A DNA stretch of 38,516 bases, taken from IMG/VR virus record IMGVR_UViG_3300047470_000133, positions 1 to 38,516 of that record. One strand, 5' to 3'. Positions 16,047 to 24,243 of the stretch are shown in pieces. Positions within the stretch are counted from its first letter, which is position 1, and the number at the start of each line of letters is the position of its first letter. The stretch comes from a virus. Below the pieces are notes generated by a model. The model was not told the DNA's origin. It did no database searches and saw only the letters and a program-made list of their open reading frames with translations. Position numbers and translations under genes: made by a program.

Positions 16047-16379
16047 TCAGTGCTCGATTTGATGCGCGTAGCAGTCAGCGCGGAGATAGGTGCCGGGCAT
16101 TGACGGCTCGAACACAGCGAGCACATCGAATGTACGGCCAGGCATACGTAGCTCATCACCCCGCCGAACATCAGCGGTAGTGTCCAGATAAACCACATGC
16201 GTAAGTCTCGATTCGGATTGATCAGCGGCAACACGCTCGGTGGCCGTGGGTTGCGAGTAGCGGGCACGAACCGTCGCGATCTGTGCCCACTGCTCGCTGT
16301 ATCCGCCCATGCCGTCATCCGTGCGCGTGAATCGCCAGACATTCGCCGACGCATTCAGCATGCGGTTGATTCGGCTCAC
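16047..16379 (-). CDS. Head closure / head-tail connector protein
   Basis: The 110-residue protein starts at a GTG that overlaps the previous stop (GTGA). The longer frame to 16577 is an overlap artefact in the upstream gene. The sequence has NVWRFTRTDDGMGGYSEQW, a repeated beta pattern and a LRMPGRTFDVLAV turn, typical of SPP1 gp16-like head-closure proteins. It seals the portal after packaging and docks the tail. The neighbouring adaptor gene supports this. Confidence 0.83.
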   Translation of the reverse strand: MSRINRMLNASANVWRFTRTDDGMGGYSEQWAQIATVRARYSQPTATERVAADQSESRLTHVVYLDTTADVRRGDELRMPGRTFDVLAVFEPSMPGTYLRADCYAHQIEH

Positions 16380-16957
16380 CGGAACTTCACCACCGAAACC
16401 CCGCCATTGCCGAACCGGGCAGCGAGCTTGTTGGCCTGGTGATTGGTCAGCGACATGACGCCAGACTCGGTGTCCGCGTAGGTAACCGAGTAGTCGCCGA
16501 TACGCTCGCTCGTCACCTGACGCGGGGCAGGATCGCCACCCCTGAACGCCAAGAGCGCCTGAGCTGCCATCCGGCACACCATGTCGACGATGTCAGCGGG
16601 AACCGGGTCAAGGCCGTGCGTCATCGTCAGCGTCACCGCCGCAGGCTCGCATAGCCCCGTCCAGCCCTGAGAGCGCCACAGAGCGCCGTTCGTGAGCCGG
16701 TAGTCCGTGACTGCCACCCCGTCGATTTTGACGTCTGAGACGGCCGTTACGGGCTGTCCCGGCAGGAAGATGCGAGTAACCGCCACGCCCTCAAGCGTCA
16801 CGGTGCTAACCACTTCGCTGACAGGACAACCAGCAGCGTCACGAACGATGGTGGACGCAACATCTAGGTACGTCCCGACGATCGTGGTTTCCGACGGGTC
16901 AACGGTCACACCGCGCGCCGTCAGATCAGCGACCGTGGCAAGGGGAGCAAGAGCCAT
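16376..16957 (-). CDS. Head-tail adaptor (gp6/gp15-like)
   Basis: The 193-residue protein follows the capsid region and precedes the closure protein, the usual place of the ring that sits under the portal. The N-terminal LATVADLTARGV helix, central beta segment with VTAVSDVKIDGVAV and long C-terminal helix (VDMVCRMAAQALL) fit the family. A conserved late GDYSVTYAD segment and short tail end it. It starts with ATG after AAGGGGATGACGGACG-like sequence. Confidence 0.82.
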   Translation of the reverse strand: MALAPLATVADLTARGVTVDPSETTIVGTYLDVASTIVRDAAGCPVSEVVSTVTLEGVAVTRIFLPGQPVTAVSDVKIDGVAVTDYRLTNGALWRSQGWTGLCEPAAVTLTMTHGLDPVPADIVDMVCRMAAQALLAFRGGDPAPRQVTSERIGDYSVTYADTESGVMSLTNHQANKLAARFGNGGVSVVKFR

Positions 16958-16971
16958 CGTCCGTCATCCCC

Positions 16972-17142
16972 TTACTTGGAAGTCGTCCGGCGCGGGGCGC
17001 GCTTAGGCGCAGACGCAGACGCAGACGCAGGGGCAGGCTCGGGCGCGTACGCGTACCCACGCTGTCCGTCGCCGACTAGACACGCGGCTACCTCATCCGG
17101 GATTTCGTTGGGTAGTCCGTTGGGACCAATGACGACTGCCAA
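16972..17142 (-). CDS. Small 56-residue protein with Ala/Ser repeat tail
   Basis: A short frame begins at a TTG with AGGAGGTTGACC directly before it, the strongest ribosome binding site in the area, and ends at TAA. The first 32 residues (VVIGPNGLPNEIPDEVAACLVG) look like the small post-capsid proteins seen in many actinophages. The rest is an A-S/A-P repeat with a basic end (KRAPRR). The A-S part is encoded by a triplicated hexamer. Its position between capsid and adaptor genes suggests a small head protein, but this is context only. Confidence 0.7.
   Translation of the reverse strand: MAVVIGPNGLPNEIPDEVAACLVGDGQRGYAYAPEPAPASASASAPKRAPRRTTSK
17009..17030 (-). repeat. Short tandem repeat, GCAGAC x3.7
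   Basis: Three full copies of GCAGAC (plus sense) and a partial fourth encode the Ala-Ser repeat of the small post-capsid protein. Such repeats change length by slippage, so the linker may vary among related phages. Confidence 0.85.
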
Positions 17143-17178
17143 TGGTCAACCTCCTATGTTCAGTTGGGGCGGGGGCCA

Positions 17179-17196
17179 CCCACTCATTCCAGTAGG
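17179..17196 (-). repeat. Dispersed dyad, copy 4 (diverged)
   Basis: The core is CCCACT-CATTCC-AGTAGG, with changes in the left arm and the loop. The wider dyad, GGGCCACCCACT against AGTAGGTGACCC, keeps 10 of 12 pairs. It lies between the capsid stop and the small post-capsid gene. Confidence 0.55.
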
Positions 17197-17216
17197 TGAC
17201 CCACCGCAGCGAGCGA

Positions 17217-18035
17217 TTAAATGGACGTCCAGCTAACGACGGCAGTCGGGCGAACAACCTTCGCGCCGTAGACGTGCAGACCACGCAGACGGTCAGCGAA
17301 CTTGTCCGTAGCGCGGAGAGCCTCGGTCTTCTCAATCTGAGAGACATACGCGACGGCCGGACGGTAGAACCCGAGCACCTGAGGCTTAGCGGTAACCGGC
17401 AGGTTCTCCGAAGTGAAGATGTCGAACCCGAGCAGACGGCCTAGCGAAGCCTCGCGCAGACCCTGAGTGTCACCGGACACGTCAACGTTGGTCAGCTTGG
17501 ACGTAGCGCTAAGTAGCAGCGCCTCAAACTCAGCGTTGACAACTAGGACCCGGCTCGCACCAGGCACCTTGTTCTTCTGCATCGTCTTGCGAACGGAGCG
17601 GATTAGGTCAAACGCAGCGTTGCCATCGGCCAGCGTCGACGCAGTCAGCGCAGTACCGGCACCGGTCAGCGCCGTGGACAGGATGAACTTGTCTGCATCC
17701 TCGGCGAGACCCTCACCAGCGGAACGGGTGTAAGCGTCCATCGAGCCCGCAGCCTGCGCCCGGTCGATGTCATCAACATAGAAGTCAAACGACTTCTCCT
17801 GATCAATGAGCAGATCCTGAGACGTGGTCGAGACGGCAGACGCAGCGGTGACGCGGGACGCCGCCTTATAGTCCGTGATGGTGACAGCAGTAGCGGTATT
17901 GATCTTGACCGTGTTGCCAGCGGTCGCGTTGCCCTCGTACTCACGGTTAGTGAGGGAGGCAGCCACGGCCTGCTGTCGGAAGTCGGTTAGTAGAGACGCA
18001 TTCCAGATGGCCGGAATGAAAGAGGTAACTGCCAC
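17217..18035 (-). CDS. Major capsid protein
   Basis: The 272-residue protein starts at a GTG with GGAG 8 bases upstream. Its opening (TSFIPAIWNASLLTDFRQQAV), the NTVKINTATAVTITDY strand, the SFDFYVDDIDRAQA spine and the C-terminal AYVSQIEKTEALR/FADRLRGLHVYGAKVV are typical of HK97-fold, P22-gp5-like coats in actinophages. It follows the scaffold gene. It builds the icosahedral head. No separate N-terminal delta domain is seen, consistent with a separate scaffold. Confidence 0.93.
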   Translation of the reverse strand: MAVTSFIPAIWNASLLTDFRQQAVAASLTNREYEGNATAGNTVKINTATAVTITDYKAASRVTAASAVSTTSQDLLIDQEKSFDFYVDDIDRAQAAGSMDAYTRSAGEGLAEDADKFILSTALTGAGTALTASTLADGNAAFDLIRSVRKTMQKNKVPGASRVLVVNAEFEALLLSATSKLTNVDVSGDTQGLREASLGRLLGFDIFTSENLPVTAKPQVLGFYRPAVAYVSQIEKTEALRATDKFADRLRGLHVYGAKVVRPTAVVSWTSI

Positions 18036-18103
18036 GTTGGCACTCCATTTCTGTGCGGGTTGTACCGGTCACCAGGATTGGGACCGGCGCGTAAAGGGGT
18101 TGG

Positions 18104-18748
18104 CTACTTGCCAGATAGGAGGTTGGACAGTCGACCTTCGCGCTTCGCCTTGACGATCGCCTCGGGGCTCATCTTGTCCAGATCCTCGCGGGTTAGCTGA
18201 GTAGGGCCAGACGCCTTGCGCGCCGCGCCACCATCACCGGTGCCCTGAAACCTCTTAGCCGTTGCGGCCGCTAGGTGGGGCTTTCGGGTTAGAACTTCCT
18301 GGATCGCATCCGCAATCTCGTCAGCGTCAACGTCGCCGTTTTCGTCAACCTCAAAAGCGGTGAGATCCAGATTTAGAAGCGCGTCGGAAACGTCAGCAAA
18401 CTTGCCAGTGGCAGCAGCCCTAATCTCCGAACGCAGAATGCGGGCATTGGCCTTAACCGTTGCCTCGCGTGCAGCCTGAGACTTGACAGCCTCAAGGTCT
18501 GGGGTTTCGTCAGTGGACGCGGGCGCCGCAGATTCGGCTAGCTTTCGCTCAAGCTCTCGCCGCTGGTCACGCTCGGTCTTCCACTTAGCCTTCATCGAAT
18601 CAAGAGCACGCTTACCGGCATCCCCCAGGGAGTCGGCGCCCTCCGGAGTGGCGTCGGTGTCTGTGGTGTCGGTGTTCGCGTTCTCGTCAACCGTGATCGT
18701 CTCGTCAGCGTGGCTGTCAACCGTGGTCACGTCGATGTTTTCGGGCAT
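18104..18748 (-). CDS. Scaffolding protein
   Basis: The 214-residue protein is acidic at the N-terminus (residues 1-45, rich in D, E and T). A helical coiled-coil centre follows (SMKAKWKTERDQRRELERKLAE). A conserved C-terminal LTREDLDKMSPEAIVKAKREGRL segment, the common capsid-binding tail of these scaffolds, ends the protein. It guides procapsid assembly and then leaves. It lies directly before the capsid gene, as expected. Confidence 0.9.
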   Translation of the reverse strand: MPENIDVTTVDSHADETITVDENANTDTTDTDATPEGADSLGDAGKRALDSMKAKWKTERDQRRELERKLAESAAPASTDETPDLEAVKSQAAREATVKANARILRSEIRAAATGKFADVSDALLNLDLTAFEVDENGDVDADEIADAIQEVLTRKPHLAAATAKRFQGTGDGGAARKASGPTQLTREDLDKMSPEAIVKAKREGRLSNLLSGK

Positions 18749-18794
18749 GCTAAAGCGCCTCCGTTGCGGGGGTTAGAAGTCCGGGCGTTGCGCC

Positions 18795-19754
18795 TCAGAC
18801 GATGTATCCGTGCTTTTTCAGCAACCGGAGCTGTAGCTCTCGGTCGTTCTCGGCTAGCTTCATGATTTCCTCGGGCATAAGCCGAGGCGTGCGTGAAATC
18901 GCGTAACGCTTCCCTGGAACCTTTTCGAAATTCCGTAGGCGCTTACCCGCAAAGCCACGCCGGGTAATGCCCTCAGTCGTGGCCTGAACCTTGTGCCCGT
19001 ACGCCGTGGCCGTGCCCATGCCGCGTCGAGCGTTGACTACCTGGCCCATGTCGGCGCCGCTGGCAATAGCCTCCGCCCCGGCCTCTCCGAACGTCTTCAC
19101 CTGTTCCTCGGTGGACATGTCAGCGAACATCGCCTCTGGAGACGCAGGCTTAGGCCGGTGAAACTTGGTTACCGGCTCCATCGTGCAATCACAGCGCGGG
19201 TGCCGCTGAAAGGCTTCACTGATGCCGTACTCAACACCCGCCAGGATGATGCACCGCGAACACGCGGGAGCCTCAACAACGCGAATGTAGGACGTGACAG
19301 CGGGACGCGCGATCATCCCCGTAAGGTCCGCCTGACGGCCGATGTCGGCAATCTGAGTGCGGACCAAGAGATCCAAGAACGCCTGCCCCGACGCCAGCGC
19401 GTAGACCAGCGACATACCACGGGTCAGCGCATTCACGGCATTCCACGCCGGGTACATCAACAGGTTCGGTAGCGGGCGACCGTCAGCGGCAATACCGGCC
19501 AGCGCCTCGGGAACGATGCTCCCCTCGCTGTCGATGCCGCCGAGGATCTGAGCTAGGAACGGGTCGGCTGCACTCGCAGCCTCGTACTGCCCATCTGCGA
19601 TCAACTCAGCGACTACCGGAACCATCCGGGCCCACGAGTCCACAATGTTGTTCTCGTCAACCCGGGACCAAAACCGTGCAGTCAGCCGTGCCACCCGACT
19701 AGCCAGCGCACCACGGGCGACCTGGTGAGCAACTGCTAGCGGGGTGGCTGACAT
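18795..19754 (-). CDS. MuF-like head morphogenesis protein
   Basis: The 319-residue protein begins at an ATG that lies one codon after a GTG at the portal stop. The N-terminal half is helical. Near residues 165-200 the CSRCIILAGVEYG...HPRCDCTMEP segment is the classic MuF/VG15-type cysteine-histidine motif. The C-terminus is basic (TRRGFAGKRLRNFEKVPGKRYAISRTPRL). Proteins of this family are minor head components linked to portal function and DNA release. It starts inside a copy of the dispersed dyad, which replaces a normal ribosome binding site. Confidence 0.83.
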   Translation of the reverse strand: MSATPLAVAHQVARGALASRVARLTARFWSRVDENNIVDSWARMVPVVAELIADGQYEAASAADPFLAQILGGIDSEGSIVPEALAGIAADGRPLPNLLMYPAWNAVNALTRGMSLVYALASGQAFLDLLVRTQIADIGRQADLTGMIARPAVTSYIRVVEAPACSRCIILAGVEYGISEAFQRHPRCDCTMEPVTKFHRPKPASPEAMFADMSTEEQVKTFGEAGAEAIASGADMGQVVNARRGMGTATAYGHKVQATTEGITRRGFAGKRLRNFEKVPGKRYAISRTPRLMPEEIMKLAENDRELQLRLLKKHGYIV

Positions 19755-21223
19755 CACATACTCATTTCAGTAGGTGCCTGCGGGGCGTGGGACATCAGCG
19801 CAGTAGCGGCTGCAATGGGATCTAGCTGCGCCTCCCGCTCCCGCATCTTGAGCATGTCGACGATCTCAGTAGGCGTTAGTCCGTACTTGAGCGCGATCCA
19901 CTCGAAGGGGAATCCGATTTGCTTGAGCTTGAGCAGCGCATCGGATAGCTGCGAATGGCTGCGCGACTCGGCGTCGGCCCAGAGAACGCGACCGCCAGCG
20001 ATAGCGTCCGCCTTAGCAGTGTCGCCCTGCGCAAGCGCAACCAGTCGGAACATCTCGCGTAGTGCCTGGCCGAACCAAATTTGCTTTTCTTCAACTCGCT
20101 TGACGAGACCCGTTTCGGCGGCCAGCAGCGCATCACCGCTGATGTTCGTCATTTTGCCGGAAAGGTAGTGCTGAGGCGTGCGCGTCTGTGCGGCAATGTG
20201 CCCCACCGCAACCTCAATGACGTTGCTGTATGCCTCAAGGTTCGCCGCTGTCCACTCGGTCACCTTCACGTCGTCACCGGTGAAGAACATCACTCGGTCA
20301 ACGGCAAAGCGCTCAAGGTCGACCGGGCGCGAACCAACAATCTGACCGTCGTTGCCGAGAATCGGAACTTCCGGAACCTCAGCGCCCAGCACGATTCGCT
20401 GCGGGAACGACGCGTAATCAGACGCAGTGAATAGCTGCGCCCACAAGAGGTTTACCGCATCCTGCATGGCGACCACACCGGACACATCCGAAATCGGATC
20501 CTCGGCGAGCATGGGCCGGTTGGGTAGCTCCACCATCGGCACCACGCCCATGGGGTTCTCCTGCGGGTTGGGCTCACCGCCTGTGTCGCGCAGGTCCCAA
20601 ACCTTCATCTCTTCATCAACCGCGCGCATTTCCGCCGTACGGTCGCCCGCCAGGCTGATAGTCGCCCGCCGGAACTTCCAAACCTCATGCGGGAGATACA
20701 GCGTCGCGTACGTCTCGTTACCGTCATCCCACAGCTTCAGTGCCGCACGCCTACGCCTACGGCTACCAGGCTCGTACGCAATGACGCACTGCGAAGCATC
20801 CTCAAAGGTGACTTCCGGCGTTGCCTCATCGTCCGGGTTACCCCACACGAGAACGAAGCTACGACCCGCATTCACGGCCCCAAGAAAGCCGAGCTGAGAG
20901 TCAGCGTCAAGGCCGTTCATCTGCCAGACACGCCACGACTCGTCATCCGCCTGGGTTGCGCCCGTAGGCTGAATGCCGTTTACCGTCAGGCGTTCAACCG
21001 GCGAATCTGACGTGACCTGTACCCAATTGTCGGCGAAGTCTCGGTAGCGGTCCCCGTGGAACTTGCGAAACTGTTCGGACGCGAACGCTAGCGTCTGCTC
21101 GCCCCGGTAATAGTCCGTGTTCCGCTGAATGGTCGGTCGCCGGTTCATCAACTCGCTTTCCAGCGCGCCGACTAGCGATAGAGCCTGCTCAAGGGTGGCC
21201 AAGGGTTCCTCTTCCCTGGCCAC
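19754..21223 (-). CDS. Portal protein
   Basis: The 489-residue protein has the SPP1-gp6-like order: LEQALSLVGALESELMNRRPTIQRNTDYYRGEQTL at the start, DNWVQVTSDSPVERL, a wing with PMVELPNRP, and the tunnel region with TPQHYLSGKMTN and AETGLVKRVEEKQ. The dodecameric ring is the DNA gate and nucleates head assembly. A GTG at 21221-21223 is chosen. A TTG two codons earlier overlaps the terminase stop and is nearly as likely. Its last codons are written by the dyad at 19757. Confidence 0.92.
   Translation of the reverse strand: MAREEEPLATLEQALSLVGALESELMNRRPTIQRNTDYYRGEQTLAFASEQFRKFHGDRYRDFADNWVQVTSDSPVERLTVNGIQPTGATQADDESWRVWQMNGLDADSQLGFLGAVNAGRSFVLVWGNPDDEATPEVTFEDASQCVIAYEPGSRRRRRAALKLWDDGNETYATLYLPHEVWKFRRATISLAGDRTAEMRAVDEEMKVWDLRDTGGEPNPQENPMGVVPMVELPNRPMLAEDPISDVSGVVAMQDAVNLLWAQLFTASDYASFPQRIVLGAEVPEVPILGNDGQIVGSRPVDLERFAVDRVMFFTGDDVKVTEWTAANLEAYSNVIEVAVGHIAAQTRTPQHYLSGKMTNISGDALLAAETGLVKRVEEKQIWFGQALREMFRLVALAQGDTAKADAIAGGRVLWADAESRSHSQLSDALLKLKQIGFPFEWIALKYGLTPTEIVDMLKMREREAQLDPIAAATALMSHAPQAPTEMSM
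19757..19774 (-). repeat. Dispersed dyad, copy 5, in the end of the portal gene
   Basis: CATACT-CATTTC-AGTAGG overlaps the last portal codons (Pro-Thr-Glu-Met-Ser-Met) and the start region of the MuF gene. It is the only one of the fourteen copies that lies in coding sequence. Its left arm has one change. Confidence 0.6.
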
Positions 21224-21225
21224 AC

Positions 21226-22848
21226 TCAAGCAGCCATATACAACGGTTTCTTTTTCAGGAGCCCAGCGGCGACCGCATCCGAACGTGCTTCATGCGCGAG
21301 GACGCTGACCACTGCTAGGTCAATCTTTCGGCGGTGCTCGGGCTTAGTGAGCACGTAGCGATCGGACGGCCGGGCAGCCATGCGCGCGTTGAACATGTGG
21401 CGCTCGGTCTGCTTACAGCCGTCGTGCGTAAAGTTGGAATCCTTCTTAATGACGTCCGTCTTGAGTCGCTCCGCCGCAGCGTGCATCTGAACCGGTCGGC
21501 GCGTGTGCCAACGGATAATCCGACGCTCGCCGTACCGTTCCGCCCACTGGTCAACCTCGGTTTCCCAATACGGCGGATCGCAGTACATGAGCTTTACGTC
21601 GTACTTGGCGAACAGCTCGCTAACCGCTGCGTCGACTTCTAGGCGAGGAACCTGCCCTCCCCACTCCGCCGGATCCCAGACCGTTAGACGGGCACTGGGG
21701 CCGTATGAAGGGGTGAACTGGAAACCTTCTAGGGTCTCAGCGCGAATGCCCGTCCAGTCATCGGAGTCGGATCCATCGAACCCGAGCACGATCGGAATTC
21801 TCATCAGCTTGTACGCGGACGGTTTCGGCAACTCGCGATCATCGACGCGAGACAGCCAATGTGATGCCTCAATCCAGGAACCATGACCAGCGACCACCCG
21901 GTTACCGAAGAACCGCTCAGCCTGCCCGGGGTCCGTCTCTAGTAGCTCGGCTGCCTCGGCCTCAATAGCATCTAGGTCGATGTGTTCACACCCGGCGTAC
22001 ACAGCGCGGTGGATCTTCCGGCGTTCCGCCTTGTTGCGGTAGCTCAGGGTCGGGGGTGCCTGCGGGAAGAACTTGTAAACGTCCTCCGCCTTGCCCTCGT
22101 ACGTGCGCTGTGCCGTGGAGACTTCATCCGGCGCCCATGCGTTCGTCGTTTCCATCGATCGGCCGGACATACCAGCGAGACCGCGACGCATCGTCTCAGC
22201 AACTTTGATCATTTTGTTTGTTACTGAATACGTGCCGGTCTCATCCTGAATGGCGAACGTAATGGGGTTACCGAGGCGCGATTGCGCGGACGATGTGACT
22301 ACGTCTATTCGCCCCTCTTCGCCGACCTTGACGAATCCCTCGCGGACGTTCATGACAGCGCCTAGCGAGCCATGTCGGATCATTGCCTTAAGCGGCCGGT
22401 AGACGTTCGCAACCTGGTCTTCCGAGGTAGCGAGTAGCTGAATCAGCGGCGTCGGTTGCGGCAATGCCATGGGCTCATCTGGGGCGTAGTCATAGCGCCA
22501 GCCACACGGACACCCGTGCTCGGCACAGCGGTAATACTCGCCACCCTCAGCGAACCCGGCGAACACCGTAGGCCCGGCAGCTTCCGCCAGCACGATGGAC
22601 GCGGCGAACGGGCCCTTGCCGCTCTTCTGGGGCATGACCACCTGGCCACGCCGGTAGATGTACGCGGCGGAGCGTTGGCCCAGTTCCGCAGTAGGGCGAA
22701 CCGTGTAGAAGTTGGCCGCTACCTCAACCTGCCAATCGAGCAACTCGAAAGGCTCACCCTGGCGAAAACCATCGGGGATAACGGCGTGCTGCTGAATCCA
22801 TTCCAGCGTTACGAGCATGACGCGCTCGGCGTCCACCAGGTTAACCAC
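21226..22848 (-). CDS. Terminase, large subunit
   Basis: The 540-residue protein begins at a GTG after GAGGGTGTCCC. It has the ATPase P-loop VVMPQKSGKG (about residues 71-79), followed by a Walker B type ITFAIQDETG near residue 195. The C-terminal nuclease is marked by LGFDGSDSDD and a later LMYCDPPYW segment. It packages DNA into the procapsid and cuts it. An unusual CAEHGCPCGWRYD insert (about residue 109) after the P-loop could hold a metal and may be lineage-specific. Confidence 0.94.
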   Translation of the reverse strand: MVNLVDAERVMLVTLEWIQQHAVIPDGFRQGEPFELLDWQVEVAANFYTVRPTAELGQRSAAYIYRRGQVVMPQKSGKGPFAASIVLAEAAGPTVFAGFAEGGEYYRCAEHGCPCGWRYDYAPDEPMALPQPTPLIQLLATSEDQVANVYRPLKAMIRHGSLGAVMNVREGFVKVGEEGRIDVVTSSAQSRLGNPITFAIQDETGTYSVTNKMIKVAETMRRGLAGMSGRSMETTNAWAPDEVSTAQRTYEGKAEDVYKFFPQAPPTLSYRNKAERRKIHRAVYAGCEHIDLDAIEAEAAELLETDPGQAERFFGNRVVAGHGSWIEASHWLSRVDDRELPKPSAYKLMRIPIVLGFDGSDSDDWTGIRAETLEGFQFTPSYGPSARLTVWDPAEWGGQVPRLEVDAAVSELFAKYDVKLMYCDPPYWETEVDQWAERYGERRIIRWHTRRPVQMHAAAERLKTDVIKKDSNFTHDGCKQTERHMFNARMAARPSDRYVLTKPEHRRKIDLAVVSVLAHEARSDAVAAGLLKKKPLYMAA

Positions 22849-23302
22849 GGGACACCCTCAACCGGTCAGCGATTGAGGTAATACCGGCAACCGGGGCAGC
22901 GTCATCCCCAGCGGCATCTAGCCCGCCGGAACCAACCACCCACTTGTTACGCAGCATCCCGTTAGCGGTGAGGCCCAGCGACTCGCCGTGCATCTTCACC
23001 TGAGACCAGATCAGCGAGGACGACTTGGGAAGCTCCGCGCGCGCGAGCAGACGCACATACGCGGCGACCTCAAACTCAAGGCCCATGACTTCCCACTGCA
23101 CGGCCTGCGGTGTCTCCCACAGACGCTCCCAAACGTCGTACTCACGCTCGCTGGGATCGATCAGCGGGAACGCGGGTAGTGCGCCGTCCCGGCCCTCAGC
23201 GGGAAGGGTGACCCAATCAGCGCGATCCGGCTTGCCCTTATGGCTCCGGTCCTTACTCGTGGGCACTGGCCCGGAGTTGGGGCGTGCTCCGCCTCTCGAC
23301 AC
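22841..23302 (-). CDS. Terminase, small subunit
   Basis: The 153-residue protein precedes the large subunit and overlaps it by 8 bases. It begins at a GTG with GGAGGTGACC nearby. The basic N-terminus (SRGGARPNSGPVPTSKDRSHKGK) and helical centre (VWERLWETPQAVQW, VAAYVRLLARAEL) match the small subunits of HK97-type phages, which recognise the packaging site. The DNA just upstream (23303-23440) is therefore a candidate region for that site. Confidence 0.83.
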   Translation of the reverse strand: MSRGGARPNSGPVPTSKDRSHKGKPDRADWVTLPAEGRDGALPAFPLIDPSEREYDVWERLWETPQAVQWEVMGLEFEVAAYVRLLARAELPKSSSLIWSQVKMHGESLGLTANGMLRNKWVVGSGGLDAAGDDAAPVAGITSIADRLRVSRG

Positions 23303-23440
23303 GCTAGGTCACCTCCGCCGTCACTTTGAGTGAGTTGATCAAGGTCTTTGAACCGGGCGGACTTTTGAGCGCCCTCCCCCGCGTTCCGTACCCCCGGGTT
23401 CGAATTAACCCATCCCCACCCAAAACGGACATAGAGGACG

Positions 23441-23812
23441 TCACGCATTGCGATCGTTCCAACCGCCTGGTTGCTCACGCGCAGTGATGCGAGAGTGATG
23501 CGCCTTAGTCATTGACTGAAGGTTCGTCCAGTCGTGACCACGTGGACCGAGAGGCCCGAGCCCATCCATATGGTTGACCTCAGTAGCCAATGGTCTAAGC
23601 AGCGATGACAGCGCCATGCACTCATCACATTCGCAGTATGGGTTGGCTCTCAGGTAGGCGAGCCTGGTACGTCGCCATGCACTGTCATAGGGGTTACGCC
23701 TAGACGCGCGCCTGAGTACCTGGGCACGCTCCTGACAGCCCCTACAGCGCCCACCCTCGGTGAGTTCAGGGCATCCAGGGGTAGGGCATACGCTCATAGC
23801 ACGTCTCGCCAT
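23441..23812 (-). CDS. HNH endonuclease beside terminase
   Basis: The 123-residue protein starts at the ATG at 23810-23812 after AGGAGCATCGCC. The longer frame starts inside the dyad. It has a four-cysteine zinc frame (CPTPGC, CRGC, CECDEC) and the HNH core EVNHMDGLGPLGPRGHDWTNLQSMTKAHHSRIT with the H-N-H residues. HNH proteins adjacent to the terminase are known to help cut cos ends in HK97-like phages, so a packaging role is more likely than a homing one. Confidence 0.87.
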   Translation of the reverse strand: MARRAMSVCPTPGCPELTEGGRCRGCQERAQVLRRASRRNPYDSAWRRTRLAYLRANPYCECDECMALSSLLRPLATEVNHMDGLGPLGPRGHDWTNLQSMTKAHHSRITAREQPGGWNDRNA

Positions 23813-23821
23813 GGCGATGCT

Positions 23822-23839
23822 CCTACTCATTTCAGTATG
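23822..23839 (-). repeat. Dispersed dyad, copy 6
   Basis: CCTACT-CATTTC-AGTATG lies directly between the 3' end of tRNA-Pro and the HNH gene, and its minus-strand AGTAGGAG provides the HNH ribosome binding site. Pairing does not extend beyond the core. It might also help end or process the tRNA transcript. Confidence 0.65.
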
Positions 23840-23915
23840 TGCGGATAGCAGGATTCGAACCTGCGGCCTCTCCGTCCCAAACGGAGCGCTCTAGTCACAG
23901 CTGAGCTATATCCAC
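23840..23915 (-). tRNA. tRNA-Pro (UGG)
   Basis: A full cloverleaf: acceptor stem GTGGATA with TATCCGC (one G-T pair), D stem GCTC with GAGC, anticodon stem CTCCG with CGGAG and loop TTTGGGA, and T arm GCAGG-TTCGAAT-CCTGC. The loop gives anticodon UGG. CCA is not encoded. It reads CCA, a rare codon in a high-GC host. Confidence 0.95.
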
Positions 23916-23976
23916 TTGCACGAGAACCGGATCACCGGCCAGGGAGTGTTATGCCCCGCTTACGTCTCGCGCTCCG

Positions 23977-24057
23977 TCCGCTGAGAGGGATTCGAACCCC
24001 CACGCCGTAAGGCACTGCGTTCTAAGCGCAGCGTGTCTTCCGTTCCACCATCAGCGG
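23977..24057 (-). tRNA. tRNA-Leu (UAG)
   Basis: A class II tRNA: acceptor CCGCTGA with TCAGCGG, anticodon stem CTGCG with CGCAG and loop CTTAGAA (anticodon UAG), a variable arm GCC-TTAC-GGC, and a T arm with one G-T pair. CCA is not encoded. It reads CUA, which is very rare in Streptomyces. Confidence 0.92.
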
Positions 24058-24169
24058 TTGAGGGCTACTTGGGGCTCCGCTGCATGCATGACTAGTGCAC
24101 CAGTTGGGAGCCGCTTTCGCCCAAGGTGCTTGGCGGGGTGGCCGGTCAAGGCTTCCGTCGTTGCACCAG

Positions 24170-24241
24170 TGACAAGTGAGGGATTCGAACCCCCGTCCTC
24201 CGGGTCATGAGCCCGGCGCTCTACCGCTGAGCTACCCTGTC
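24170..24241 (-). tRNA. tRNA-Met or Ile2 (CAU)
   Basis: Acceptor GACAGGG with ACTTGTC (one mismatch at the inner end), D arm GCTC-AGCGGTA-GAGC, anticodon stem CCGGG with CCCGG and loop CTCATGA (anticodon CAU), and T arm GGGGG-TTCGAAT-CCCTC. The G1-C72 pair excludes the initiator. G at position 37 is unusual for a CAU tRNA. Whether it is charged with Met or, after modification, Ile cannot be told from sequence. Confidence 0.9.
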
Positions 24242-24243
24242 GC

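Noticed and set aside
16380-16577. Longer N-terminus for the head closure protein
   Set aside because: It overlaps the adaptor gene in another frame; the GTG at 16379 overlaps the adaptor stop, as in other pairs here.
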